A DNA stretch of 64,000 nucleotides from JAXMDC01 sp046349035 (GCA_046349035.1 JAXMDC010000002.1:248001-312000), one strand, 5' to 3'. Shown: positions 15,329 to 24,406, numbered from the stretch's first letter. The notes: a model not told the origin generated them from the sequence alone. Translations and numbers: made by a program.

Positions 15329-15859
15329 CTAGTCGCCGGCGTAGAGTGCCGGCGGGGTGGGGGCAGGTGCCTCGCTCCCGGCGAATGTCTTGGCGATCCG
15401 GCCGAGCGCGGCGAGGAATGCGCTGCGCGGGAAGACCAGCCGCGCCACGATCACCCGCTCCGTCGCCCGCCCATGCGGCCGGTCGGCATAGCAGGTGATG
15501 CGCACGTGATCGCCGTGATCCTCCGGCGGCATCACGCCGGTGACGAAACTGTCCAGCACCAGCGCCGGCTCGATCGGCACCGGCTCGCGCTCGCGCCGCG
15601 CGCTCCGTCCGCCGAGCGGCAGCGCCTTGGCGGCGGCCATCGCCGCGATCTCTGCCGGCCGCTCCTCGGCAAGGCCTCCGGGCGCCGCCGCCGCGCCGTC
15701 CGCGGCGGCCTTCAATCCCGTCCTCTGCGCCTCTGTAGCTTCGCTTGTGCCGGCCCCCGTCGGCTGTTCGATCGGCTGGGCGCCCTTCTCGCCCGCCTTG
15801 CCCAACTCCGGCGGAACGGGCGCGCCTCCGGCGCCCTCCACCAGTTTCATGCGTCCCAT
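15329..15859 (-). CDS. Hypothetical protein with a conserved C-terminal domain, 176 aa
   Basis: ATG at 15859 (MGRMKLVEGAGG) has GGAGG five bases before it, which decides the start. The N-terminal 90 residues are a charged, low-complexity helix/linker. The C-terminal part, EPALVLDSFVTGVMPPEDHGDHVRITCYADRP followed by RVIVARLVFPRSAFLAALGRIAKTF, has the regular pattern of a folded domain that I do not recognise. The position between phage-like genes suggests an accessory role. It lies on the opposite strand from the following DnaA-domain gene. Confidence 0.6.
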   Translation of the reverse strand: MGRMKLVEGAGGAPVPPELGKAGEKGAQPIEQPTGAGTSEATEAQRTGLKAAADGAAAAPGGLAEERPAEIAAMAAAKALPLGGRSARREREPVPIEPALVLDSFVTGVMPPEDHGDHVRITCYADRPHGRATERVIVARLVFPRSAFLAALGRIAKTFAGSEAPAPTPPALYAGD

Positions 15860-16361
15860 CAAGACCTCCGCATCGCGGACCGCACCCCCTGCCGACACAG
15901 CACGGAAAGATTGTACAGGCGTTCCCGTTTTGTCCGAGATCACGACTGCGTGACAGTGCGACCCGGCCCCAAAGAGGCGGCCAAAGCGTGAGCAGCGCGG
16001 CGTTTCTGGTCCTGCCGATGGCCGCGATAGCGGCGCTGGCAAAGGCGGCGCTCCACGTCGAAATGCGTCTCGCGGCATCGGAGAAGACGAGTAGCTGCAG
16101 AGGCATACGCCAGGTCGGCGCGCCGCTCCGGCCGCTGCCGCGGCGTCGGCGCGAGCCGGCATTACCGCCGGACGGGGAGGGGACCGGCATCGGCTCGCCG
16201 CTCGTTCCCCTCGCCGCGTCGCGATCCGGCTGCGCCCGTCGCGAACGTACAATCTTCCACCATAACGGGAACGGCCCTCCCACTTCCGCTCCGCCGGTGC
16301 CGGCGAATGCCGCCAAGTGGGCGCCCCCGCCGCTCCTGCCGACGCTCCGCGGAGGGTGGCG
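15860..16361. other. Non-coding gap before the DnaA-domain gene
   Basis: About 500 bp divide the minus-strand gene at 15859 from the GTG at 16362. The open frames here are GC-driven and lack ribosome sites. AT-richer spots at 15905-15925 and 16250-16265 may hold promoters, but no clear -35/-10 pair or repeat was found. Confidence 0.4.
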
Positions 16362-16949
16362 GTGAGGCGCCCGGCGCGGGGCGGCCTGCCGCTGGTGCGC
16401 TCGCCGCGTCTCCTCACCGGCGTCGAGATCCAGCGCCTCGCCGACGACCTCGGCGAACTGAAGCGCCGCGTCGCCGGCCTCAGCGGCGAGGTCGGCAAGC
16501 TGCGCGATCGCCTCCGGCCGCCGCAGGGCGTAGAGGCGCTCCACGCCAAGGCGCGGCCGGCGATCGGCACCATCCAGCGGGTGGTGGCCGCCCATTACGG
16601 CATCGACCCGCTGGAGTTCGTGTCGCAGCGGCGGGGCCGGATGACGGCGATGGCGCGCCGCATCGCCATCTACCTGGCGCGGCACATGACCGTCGCCTCG
16701 CTGCCCGAGATCGGCCGCGCCTTCGGCGGCCGCGACCACTCGAGCGTCTTCCATGCCATCCGGCGCCTGGAGAGGCTGATGCTCGCCGACCCCGCGCTCG
16801 CCGTCGAGGTCTCCGAGCTTCGCCAAGCGGTGATCGCCAGGGCCGGCGACGCGGTCTATTTCTCCTCGGTCGGTAAAGGCGAGGCGCCGCTCCCGACGTC
16901 GGCGCCGAACGAGCCGACCGGAACGGCCGAGCCGGAGGCCGGGCGATGA
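16362..16949 (+). CDS. Stand-alone DnaA domain IV (DnaA box-binding) protein, 195 aa
   Basis: Residues about 60-140 match DnaA domain IV: IGTIQRVVAAHYGIDPLEF, RRIAIYLARHMTVASLPEIG, then FGGRDHSSVFHAIRRLE, including the RDHSSV signature that inserts into DnaA boxes. No AAA+ domain is present. N-terminal residues 20-55 form a coiled coil. The start is GTG 16362, with GGAGGG five bases before. The stop overlaps the next gene (ATGA). Short proteins of this sort are common in prophage and mobile regions, where they regulate transcription or replication; the role is inferred. Confidence 0.85.
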   Translation: MRRPARGGLPLVRSPRLLTGVEIQRLADDLGELKRRVAGLSGEVGKLRDRLRPPQGVEALHAKARPAIGTIQRVVAAHYGIDPLEFVSQRRGRMTAMARRIAIYLARHMTVASLPEIGRAFGGRDHSSVFHAIRRLERLMLADPALAVEVSELRQAVIARAGDAVYFSSVGKGEAPLPTSAPNEPTGTAEPEAGR

Positions 16950-18319
16950 CGGCTCTCCCCGTGCCGCCGACGCCGGCCTCGACCGACCTCCGCGACCTGC
17001 CGTTCATGCCGCTCGATGTCGGGCGTCTGCGCGACAGCGAACTCGCCGGCATCGCCAGCGCCGAGGCGTTCCGCGCCTGCGTCCTCTCCTGGTGCGTCGC
17101 CTGGCACCAGGTGCCGGCCGGCAGCCTCCCCGACGACGACGCGGTGCTGGCCCGCCTCCTCGGCTTCGGCCGCAACGTCAAAAGCTGGCGGCGGGTGCGC
17201 GCCGCCGGCGGCCTGCACGGCTGGTTCCGTTGCAGCGACGGCCGCCTCTATCACCCCATCGTCGCCGAGAAGGTCGCCTATGCCGAACGCCGCCGCGAGG
17301 CCGCGCGCGAGCGGACGCAAAGCGCCCGCGCCGTGGCGCTCGCCCGCCGCCGTCCGGGGGAGGGTGCCGTTCCCGCCGTTGCCGCCGCCCTGCCGCCGCA
17401 GGCCGCGCCGGCCTTCCCGCCGCTCCCGCCGGATGACCGCGCGGCTGCCGCCGCCGCGGCCCGCGCCGAGGTCGAGACCGTCGACGCCGCTTCGCCGCAA
17501 CCCTCTGTGACAGACCTTGCGACAGAGCCCATAGGAAGAGAAGGAGAAGAAGAGAAGGAAGAGCCAAGCGCAACCGGCGAGCACCGCCCGCCCGTCGCCG
17601 GGGGCGACGGATCGGGCCCGCCGCTGGCGCCGGAACTGCTGCGCCGCGCTGCGCTGGTTTTGCCTTCGGCAGAGCTGCCCTCGGGCGATTGGCGGCCACC
17701 GGCTGCCGACCTCGCGCTCCTCCGCGCCCGCCTCCTCGCCGCCGCCGCACCGCCCGACGACTGGCCGCTCGCCGCTGCCGCCAGCCTCGCTCCGCTGCCG
17801 CAGCTTCTCGCCGAGGGCTGCGACCTCGGCCGCGACGTCCTGCCGACCGTCGCCGCCGTCGCCGACGCTGCCCGGAGCGCCGCTCCGCCGCGCACCATCG
17901 CCGCCTGGAGCTACTTCGCCCCGGCGATCCGCGAGGCCCATCGCGCCCGCCTCGCCGCCGGCGACTCCGCCGCGCCGGCTGCGCTCGCCGCCGAGGGCGG
18001 GGAGGGGGCCGCCGCCGCAGCGCCCCGCGTCTTCGTCCCGCTGAACGACCGCCGCTTCTCCGCCCTCCGCAAACGCTGGCGGACCGAGCGCCATCGCGAG
18101 CCGCCGACCGTCGCCGGCAGGGGCGGCAGCGGCTGGTACTTCGATGCCAGTTGGCTGGAGGGCGAGGCCGCCGACGCTCTCCCGTCATCTGCTGGCGGCG
18201 GGGAAGGCGCTGCGGGGGGCGGTGCCAAGGAGCACCCCGTCGGTGAGGATGGACCCCGACCCGCCGAGCCGCCCGCAGCCGCCCCGCCGCCCGCCGGAGG
18301 CGCCGATGCCGCGCGCTAA
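16946..18319 (+). CDS. DUF1376-type phage replication-associated protein, 457 aa
   Basis: The N-terminal 95 residues fit DUF1376 (YdaU-like): LRDLPFMPLDVGRLRDSEL, FRACVLSWCVAWHQVPAGSLPDDDAVLARLLGF, GWFRCSDGRLYHPIVAEKVAYAE. This winged-helix domain is found in phage replication modules. The rest (residues 120-457) is mostly Ala/Pro-rich and charged, with an ordered segment around 215-335 (LRARLLAAAAPPDDWPLAAA...TIAAWSYFAPAIREAHRA). Its ATG overlaps the DnaA-domain gene by four bases, and its end overlaps the next gene's ATG at 18306. Confidence 0.8.
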   Translation: MTALPVPPTPASTDLRDLPFMPLDVGRLRDSELAGIASAEAFRACVLSWCVAWHQVPAGSLPDDDAVLARLLGFGRNVKSWRRVRAAGGLHGWFRCSDGRLYHPIVAEKVAYAERRREAARERTQSARAVALARRRPGEGAVPAVAAALPPQAAPAFPPLPPDDRAAAAAAARAEVETVDAASPQPSVTDLATEPIGREGEEEKEEPSATGEHRPPVAGGDGSGPPLAPELLRRAALVLPSAELPSGDWRPPAADLALLRARLLAAAAPPDDWPLAAAASLAPLPQLLAEGCDLGRDVLPTVAAVADAARSAAPPRTIAAWSYFAPAIREAHRARLAAGDSAAPAALAAEGGEGAAAAAPRVFVPLNDRRFSALRKRWRTERHREPPTVAGRGGSGWYFDASWLEGEAADALPSSAGGGEGAAGGGAKEHPVGEDGPRPAEPPAAAPPPAGGADAAR

Positions 18320-18898
18320 GGCCCGCCGCACGGGATCGGCCAACGAGGCGGCGCGCCCGCCCGCCAGCTCGCCGAGCGCGAGAAGCGCGGGCTCGGCGCC
18401 TCGACGCCGGAGCGCCTCTGCCACTCCGGCGCGCCGCTCGCGGTGATCGCCGGCACGCGCACGCAGCGCATCTCCGTCGCCCCGCTCGACCGCCTGGCGG
18501 GGAAGCGCATCAAGGGCCGGCCGCTGCTGACGCGCCGGCAATACGAGGCGGGGGAGAGGCTGCGCGACGACGGCTACCTCGCCGGCTTCATGCGGAGCCC
18601 CGGCATGACGCTCGAAGTCATCGACCGCGGCTTCCAGGCGAACGGCCCGGCCTTCGCCGACAGCGAGCGCGCCGCCGCCGCGATGCGGCGCCTGCGCCGT
18701 GCCAAGGCGGCGCTCGGCCGCCCGCTGGCGGTGGTGCTGGAAGCGGTGATCTGGCCCGAAGACGACATCCACACGATGAGCGCCATCGGCAAGAAGCTCT
18801 TCAACCGCGCCGACGCCACCGCCGCCGAAGCCGCCGCGATCGAGGCCGTCAAGCTAGCGCTGGAAACGCTGGCCGACCACTACGAGGGGCGGGGGTGA
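18306..18898 (+). pseudogene. DUF6456-type protein gene with an apparent frameshift
   Basis: ATG 18306 has GGAGG six bases upstream and opens MPRAKARRTGSANEAA, but that frame ends at 18446. The body of the protein (RQLAEREKRGLGASTPERLC, then GRPLLTRRQYEAGERLRDDGYLAGF and ALETLADHYEGRG) is in another frame, open from 18320 with no start or ribosome site before GTG 18443. The two parts join with a single -1 (or +2) shift near 18345-18365 in a CG-rich run. The C-terminal 120 residues resemble the DUF6456 domain of rhizobial regulators. Either a real inactivation, a sequencing error, or an unused downstream start. Confidence 0.7.
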
Positions 18899-18905
18899 GG
18901 GGGGC

Positions 18906-19169
18906 CTAACCCCCCACCACGCCCGCGGCGAAATGCGCGCCGAGGTAATACGGCCAGAGGATGATGCCGACGACGCCGTCCCAGAACGTCAGCTTCAAGT
19001 AGCCGATGGTGAAGAGCCAGGCGGCGAACCAGAGGCCGCCGAGATTGGCGTGCTGCTCGATCTTGATGCGCTGGCCGCTCCGGAAGACCTGCGTCTTGCC
19101 GTTGGTGGTGACGGCGACTTCCTCGCCTTCGCCCTTGCGGGTGTTGATCTCGATCGTTGCCTGACCCAT
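18906..19169 (-). CDS. Small membrane protein, 87 aa (paralogue of the protein at 19375)
   Basis: The N-terminal half (MGQATIEINTRKGEGEEVAV, GKTQVFRSGQRIKIEQ) is a soluble strand-rich extension; the C-terminal half has two hydrophobic stretches. The motif G-x-x-W-F-A-A-W-L-F-x-I-G-Y-L-x-L-x-F and LWPYYLGAHFAAG is shared with the 62-aa protein encoded at 19375, so these are paralogues, probably both inner membrane. Function not recognised. Confidence 0.7.
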   Translation of the reverse strand: MGQATIEINTRKGEGEEVAVTTNGKTQVFRSGQRIKIEQHANLGGLWFAAWLFTIGYLKLTFWDGVVGIILWPYYLGAHFAAGVVGG

Positions 19170-19374
19170 GGCATCGCCCTCCTGAAACTGCGGGCGCCGG
19201 CCGGCCCTTGGCCGTAACGGCCCCTAAGGCGCGGCGCTTTGCGGCGCCGCTGTGCTGGACTGGGGCGGTTATCTCGCCCCGCCGCGCCAAACCGGCTCGA
19301 CCTTACGATTCACATGGGGCGCCTCGGCCGCCCCGACAACTCCGTAGCCTGCCGGAGCGCCGGTGCCGGCGGCC

Positions 19375-19563
19375 TCAGGGCGCGCCGCGGAGCCGCCCGG
19401 CAAACGCCCGGCCGAGATAGTAGGGCCACAGCAGCAGCGCCAGGATGCCTTGACCGAACGAGAGGCGGAGATAGCCGATCGAGAACAGCCAGGCGGCGAA
19501 CCAGACCATCCCGGCGAGATTGCTGGCGGTGTTGACGACGAGGGCAAAGCCTTCCTGCGGCAT
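19375..19563 (-). CDS. Small membrane protein, 62 aa (paralogue of the protein at 18906)
   Basis: ATG 19563, with GGAGGG eight bases upstream, opens MPQEGFALVVNTASNLAGMV, then WFAAWLFSIGYLRLSFGQG and LWPYYLGRAFAG. Two membrane segments are visible (about residues 18-33 and 38-53). It shares the core with the larger neighbour at 18906 but lacks that protein's soluble N-terminal half. It is transcribed toward it across 205 bp. Confidence 0.65.
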   Translation of the reverse strand: MPQEGFALVVNTASNLAGMVWFAAWLFSIGYLRLSFGQGILALLLWPYYLGRAFAGRLRGAP

Positions 19564-20308
19564 GGTGCAACCCTCCGGGCCGCCTCCGCGCGGCCCCGTT
19601 GGAACTCGGCCTCCCCGAGAATGGCGCCCCTTATCGGCGTCCGTTTGGCGCCGGCCGCCTGACGGCGACGCCGAAGCAGCGCTGGGGCAAGGCCGGGCGG
19701 GACGGGACGGCCCAGGCAGACCGTCGATCCGTTCCCGCGGCGGCCCAGCCCCGCGTGCGTCGTTCAGCTCCCGGCCGGACAAGAGGCCCGACCCTCAAAA
19801 CCGCTTCCTCACCAGCGGCAACTCGGCTCGGCCGCCGCCACGCAGCCGCCGAAGGAGCCCCGCGCGGGGGAGCGGAAGCGGGCCGCACCCCCGTCGCCCG
19901 TCCGCCAGCACACGGCGCCTCCCGAGGGGAGGCCCGCCCGGCGGCGGGTTGTGGCGGACGGAGAAGGGCTCGTTGGCGACGATAGCTACCCTTCTCCGAC
20001 CGCATGTCGAGGCCAAGGCCCCGACCCACGTGCCGATCCCACCGCCATTATGGCTGCCGGGAGAGAGCCCGCCCCTCACGCCGGCGCTGGTAGCCGGATC
20101 AGCGTTTGCACCATGCCTCGGCACTGCCGCCGCGGCCTTGATCCAAAGCAAGGCACGGGGGGTGTGCACGGCTCGCCGGCGGCCCGTCAGGGCGCAGCCG
20201 GCCGCCGCCGCGGAGCAGGCGAGGCGAGGCCCGGCGCCCGCGCGCTTTTCCCGCTTTTTTCCCGCCGCCTTCTATATGCTGCCGGCAAGCCCTATATCCG
20301 GAACCCCT
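19564..20308. other. 745-bp region before hflK without a supported gene
   Basis: No frame here has a ribosome site or natural composition. A 10-bp inverted repeat (CGGAGAAGGG at 19959-19968, complement at 19989-19998, 20-bp spacer) may be a hairpin or operator. Just before hflK, TATATG (20273-20278) and TATATCC suggest -10 elements for that gene. Confidence 0.5.
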
Positions 20309-21877
20309 ATGCCCACCGACGAAGACGACGACAGCGGCAAGCCCGGCGGCACCCCGCCGGAAGGCTCCGGCCCGCCGAAAGGCCCGCGCAAGAACCGCGC
20401 TTCCGGCGGCGGGAGCGGCAAGGACGAGGGTTCCCCGCGCCCGCCCGCCGCGCGCGGCACGCCTTCGCGCGAGGAGGAAGACGAAAGCCCCTGGTCGAGC
20501 GGACCCTGGGGCGAAGGGCCACGCGAGCGCGGCCGCGGCAAGGGGCCGTTCGGCGGCGGCCCGTTCGGCAGCAACGGTCCCTTCGGCGGCAACGGTCCCT
20601 TCGGCAATGGCGGCTTCGGCAGCGGTCCCAGGCGGAACCGCCCCGGCGGCGAGCGCCCGGCGGCCGACTTTACCGCGGCCCTCAGGGATGCCGGTGCCCG
20701 CCTCGGCGAGGCGCTCCGCGGCGGCCGGTTCGGCGGCCCCGGCGGGCGTTCGCCGCGTGGCGCGCGGATTGCCGTCAGCGCCGCGGCGCTGGTCCTGCTC
20801 GGCCTCTTCCTGTTCAGCCGCTTCACTTTCGCCGTCGGCCCCGACGAGGCCGGCGTGGTGCTCCGCTTCGGCGGCCTCAATCGCGAGGTCGGCTCCGGGC
20901 TGCACCTGCGCTGGCCGTACCCGATCGAGGATGTGCGGCTGCCCAAGGTGACGCGCATCTATCGCATCGCCGTCGGCTTCGCCGCCAACGATCGCAACCC
21001 GACCGGCGGCGCCGACGTGCCGCGCGAGAGCCTGATGCTGACGGGCGATGAGAACATCGTCGACCTCGACTTCACCGTGTTCTGGTCGGTGCGCGACGCC
21101 AAGTCCTATCTCTTCGCCATCGAGGACGCCGAGGGAACGGTGAAGGCGGTTGCCGAAAGCGCGATGCGCGAGGCAGTCGGCAAGGCGCAGATCCTGACCC
21201 TCCTCACCGGCGCGCGGAGCGAGATCGAGGTGAGCGCCAAGAGCATCCTGCAGGCGACCCTCGACCGTTACGGTGCCGGCATCGACATCCGCGACGTGCA
21301 ACTCCTGAAAGTCGATCCGCCGGCGCCGGTCATCGCCGCCTTCCGCGACGTCCAGGCGGCGCAGGCCGACAACGCCCGCTCGGTCAACGTCGCCGCCGCC
21401 TATCTCAACCGCGTCGTCCCGGCGGCGCGCGGCCAGGCGGCGACCATCCTTGCCGGCGCCAACGCCTATCGCGACCGCATCGTCGCCGAGGCCACCGGCC
21501 AGGCCGACCGCTTCGCCAAGATCGAGGCCGCCTATCGCCTGGCGCCGGATGTCACGCGCATGCGCATCTATCTGGAGACGCTGGAAGCGCTTTTCGCCGG
21601 CATGCAGAAGGTTGTCGTCGACGCCCCCGGCCGCCTGGGGAGCTTCATCCCGTTCCTTGGCCTCGGCGATCTGCCGAACAGCCAGCCGCCGGCCGCCGGC
21701 GTCAGCGCGCCCGCCTCGGCGGCCCCGGCCGCTCCCACCGTCGGCGCCGCCGCTCCGGCGCAGCGCCCGCCGAATTTCGTCGCCGCCCCCGACAACACCG
21801 CCCCCCGCCAGGCCGCGCCCCCCGCCGCCGCCCAGCGCCCGGCGCAGAACACCGGCCAGCGCCTCCTCGGGCGCTGA
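20309..21877 (+). CDS. hflK: HflK, membrane stomatin/prohibitin-family modulator of FtsH, 522 aa
   Basis: A Gly/Pro-rich head (residues 1-145, with repeated GPFG/NGPFG units) is followed by one membrane segment (about 151-173) and a band-7 domain: RFTFAVGPDEAGVVLRFG, SGLHLRWPYPIEDVRLPKV, DENIVDLDFTVFWSVRDAKSYLF, VDAPGRLGSF. This is the HflK pattern. HflK with HflC normally forms a cage around FtsH and restrains it. Unusually, no hflC follows; the next genes are two outer membrane proteins. The C-terminal tail (APASAAPAAP...) is longer than usual. Start at 20309 fits the known N-terminal type. Confidence 0.88.
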   Translation: MPTDEDDDSGKPGGTPPEGSGPPKGPRKNRASGGGSGKDEGSPRPPAARGTPSREEEDESPWSSGPWGEGPRERGRGKGPFGGGPFGSNGPFGGNGPFGNGGFGSGPRRNRPGGERPAADFTAALRDAGARLGEALRGGRFGGPGGRSPRGARIAVSAAALVLLGLFLFSRFTFAVGPDEAGVVLRFGGLNREVGSGLHLRWPYPIEDVRLPKVTRIYRIAVGFAANDRNPTGGADVPRESLMLTGDENIVDLDFTVFWSVRDAKSYLFAIEDAEGTVKAVAESAMREAVGKAQILTLLTGARSEIEVSAKSILQATLDRYGAGIDIRDVQLLKVDPPAPVIAAFRDVQAAQADNARSVNVAAAYLNRVVPAARGQAATILAGANAYRDRIVAEATGQADRFAKIEAAYRLAPDVTRMRIYLETLEALFAGMQKVVVDAPGRLGSFIPFLGLGDLPNSQPPAAGVSAPASAAPAAPTVGAAAPAQRPPNFVAAPDNTAPRQAAPPAAAQRPAQNTGQRLLGR

Positions 21878-22034
21878 GCGCAGGCGCGGCGGCTTCCCTG
21901 CGGCCCTTCTGCCACAGTGATTCGGAAACGCACGTTTGACGGACGATTCGCCCTGTAGCCGCCGACCGTGAGGTGTAAATCTTAACGCAGCAGAGTGCCG
22001 ACCCGGCGAGCGCGAGCCGGGAAGGGGGGTAACA

Positions 22035-22697
22035 ATGTTGCGTCGATTGTTTATGTCCGCCGCCGGCATGCTGGCCTTGACCGTGGCGGCCAGCGCCGCC
22101 GACCGGGTGACGGTGCGGCCCGCACCACCTCTGCCGGCGCCTTTCAGCTGGGCCGGCATCTACACCGGTGCCGAAGTCGGCTACGGCTGGGGCAAGGCGA
22201 CCTTCGTCACCAGCGGTTTTGAGTTCGGCAATCCCGACCTGACCGGTTTCCTCGGCGGCGTTTATGTCGGCGGCAACTTTGCCGCCACCGGGCTGGCCGT
22301 GGTCGGCGTTGAGCTGAACGCCGACTTCGCCAACCTCTCCGGGCACTTCTCCGACATCAACACCGGCGACGCCGAACAGCAGTGGGAGAGCGCGCTCCGC
22401 CTCCGCCTCGGCATCCCGGTCGGCAATGCGCTTCTTTACGGGGCCGTGGGCGTGGTGGTCGGTGGCTTCGAGTACCACGCCAACGGCGGTGGCGTCGCTG
22501 TTTTCGGCTACCATCGCTATGCCGCCGGCGGCACGGTCGGGGCCGGCGTCGAATACGCGCTCGACAGCCACCTGATCAGCCGCATCGAGGTTCGCTACAA
22601 CGACTTCCTCGACATTCACGGCGCGTTGCCGGGCTTCGTTCTTCATAACGATGCCTGGACGGCGCAGGTGCGCGGCGGCGTCGCATACAAATATTGA
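22035..22697 (+). CDS. Omp25/RopB-like outer membrane beta-barrel, 220 aa
   Basis: A signal peptide (residues 1-22, ending ASAAD) precedes an eight-strand barrel: SWAGIYTGAEVGYGWGKATF, TGFLGGVYVGGNF, SALRLRLGIPVGNALLYGAVG, GGTVGAGVEYALDS, TAQVRGGVAYKY. The aromatic end (Y-K-Y) suits BAM recognition. Such proteins stabilise the outer membrane in rhizobia and Brucella. The start has GGAAGGGGGG upstream. The next gene (22753) carries a homologous barrel at its N-terminus. Confidence 0.88.
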   Translation: MLRRLFMSAAGMLALTVAASAADRVTVRPAPPLPAPFSWAGIYTGAEVGYGWGKATFVTSGFEFGNPDLTGFLGGVYVGGNFAATGLAVVGVELNADFANLSGHFSDINTGDAEQQWESALRLRLGIPVGNALLYGAVGVVVGGFEYHANGGGVAVFGYHRYAAGGTVGAGVEYALDSHLISRIEVRYNDFLDIHGALPGFVLHNDAWTAQVRGGVAYKY

Positions 22698-22752
22698 CAG
22701 GTCATCGGCTGGCGCCCCGGCGCCGTCCAGAGTTAGTGGGGGAGTTAGGGCC

Positions 22753-24381
22753 GTGACAACCAAGATTAGCCGTTCAGCGCTCGCCGGAGCTTCGTTGCTC
22801 GCGCTGGCCGGAGCGGCCGGGGAGGCAAATGCACAGGCCCGCGCTCTCGGCAACTGGAGCGGCGCCTATCTCGGCGCCGAAATCGGCGGCCAGTGGGGCA
22901 CCACCACCTTCAGCGATCCGTTCGGTCCGTCGATCTTCGGCGACGACGTCCGCACGCCGGGCTTCCTGCTCGGCCTCGTCGGTGGCTACAACTGGCAGGC
23001 ACCCGGCTCCGCCATGGTGCTCGGCATCGAGGGCACGATTGATGCTCTCGACTCCAACGGGCAGAACACCTGCTTTGCCTATTCGCCGACGTACTTCTCC
23101 GCGAACTGCGAAGTCCGGCCTCGGGCGTCAGCGACGTTGACGGGACGCCTCGGCCTGGCCACTGGTCCGGTCCTTCTCTACGCCAAGGGCGGTCTCGCCT
23201 GGATCGACGACGACATCACCATCACCACCAATGGTGTGTTCGGCGTGCCGGGCGGCCCAGTGAAGGTCCATGCAACCCCGTTCGGCTGGACGGTCGGTTT
23301 CGGTGCCGAATACGCGCTGAACAACGCGCTTTCCGTGAAGGTCGAATACGACTACCTCGCCTTCACCGGCGTCGGCGTGTCGTCCTCCCTCAGCTCCAAC
23401 AACTTCGACACCCTCAACGTGCCCCGCACACCGGCCGATGCCGACCAGAACGTCAGCCAAGTCAAGCTCGGCCTGAACTACAGTCTCGGCGGCCAACTGC
23501 CGGCGGCCCCGCTGCCGCCCTTCGTGGTGCCGCCCGGCGCCGTCGGCTGGACCGCGACCATCGGCGCCCGCTACGTCTACGATACCGGCTCCTTCCAGAA
23601 GGGGCTCTACCCGCCGAGTCAAATCTCGCAGCTGACCTACGACGACATCCGCGTCCACAACGGCGAGATCATCGCCCGGGTCGACACCCCGCAGGGCATC
23701 TTCGCCAAGGGCGCCATCGGCTGGGGCAGGACCGCCGGCGGCAACATGACCGACGAGGACTGGATACTCTCCGGTAACATTGGCTACTCCAACACCAACT
23801 CGGCCAAGGTCGACGGCAATTCGATCTACGGCCACATCGACCTCGGCTACAACCTCATCGACCGGCCGGACGCTCGGTTCGGTTTCTTCGCCGGCTACAG
23901 CCATCTGCGCGAAGAGATGAACCCCTTCGGCTGTGCGCAACGCGCTTCGACGGTCGGCGGCATCTGCGTGCCCACCATCCCGACGTCCGTTCTCCTCATC
24001 ACCGAGACCGACACCTGGCAGTCCGTGCGGGTCGGCGCCAACGCCAAGTTCGCGCTCGGCAACCGCTTTAACCTGGAAGCCGACGCCGCGTACCTCCCTT
24101 ATGTCCACTTCAACGGCGTCGACCACCACTGGCTGCGCGACCCGTATCCGCTGAACTTCCTGCAGACGGGGGAAGGAACGGGCACGGAGATCGAGGCGGT
24201 GCTGTCCTACGACGTGACCAACGCTCTCAGCCTTGGCCTCGGCGGCAAGTACTCGGCGCTGTGGACAAAGGACGGGTCTTACACGGCACCACAGCTCGGC
24301 TTCGGGCCGGCTCCGGCGGTCGCCCACACCGACAATTGGGGCGCCTTCGTCCAGGCGACCTACAAGGTCGGCGGCCCGTAG
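22753..24381 (+). CDS. Omp25-like barrel fused to an omptin-family outer membrane protease, 542 aa
   Basis: Signal peptide 1-29 (ends ANAQA). Residues about 30-245 are an Omp25-type barrel (NWSGAYLGAEIGGQW, GRLGLATGPVLLYAKGG, VKLGLNYSLGG). After a Pro-rich linker (248-262), residues 264-542 resemble omptins: GGNMTDEDW (D334, D336) corresponds to OmpT D83/D85, and GVDHHW (D457, H459) to D210/H212, so all catalytic residues are present. LGLMAGYQE of OmpT corresponds to FGFFAGYSH. Omptins cut between basic residues on the outer surface and need LPS. Two barrels in one chain is unusual. GTG 22753 starts it after GGGGGAGTTAGGG. Confidence 0.75.
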   Translation: MTTKISRSALAGASLLALAGAAGEANAQARALGNWSGAYLGAEIGGQWGTTTFSDPFGPSIFGDDVRTPGFLLGLVGGYNWQAPGSAMVLGIEGTIDALDSNGQNTCFAYSPTYFSANCEVRPRASATLTGRLGLATGPVLLYAKGGLAWIDDDITITTNGVFGVPGGPVKVHATPFGWTVGFGAEYALNNALSVKVEYDYLAFTGVGVSSSLSSNNFDTLNVPRTPADADQNVSQVKLGLNYSLGGQLPAAPLPPFVVPPGAVGWTATIGARYVYDTGSFQKGLYPPSQISQLTYDDIRVHNGEIIARVDTPQGIFAKGAIGWGRTAGGNMTDEDWILSGNIGYSNTNSAKVDGNSIYGHIDLGYNLIDRPDARFGFFAGYSHLREEMNPFGCAQRASTVGGICVPTIPTSVLLITETDTWQSVRVGANAKFALGNRFNLEADAAYLPYVHFNGVDHHWLRDPYPLNFLQTGEGTGTEIEAVLSYDVTNALSLGLGGKYSALWTKDGSYTAPQLGFGPAPAVAHTDNWGAFVQATYKVGGP

Positions 24382-24406
24382 CGGCTCGCATCCGCGCGGA
24401 ATAGGA

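Noticed and set aside
15011..15991. A long plus-strand reading frame of 326 residues
   Set aside because: Composition is repetitive and GC-driven, it crosses the 45-bp repeats and is antisense to a better supported gene at 15329-15859.
18443..18898. A complete gene starting at GTG 18443
   Set aside because: There is no ribosome site there and a well-supported ATG lies upstream in another frame, so a frameshifted gene is the better reading.
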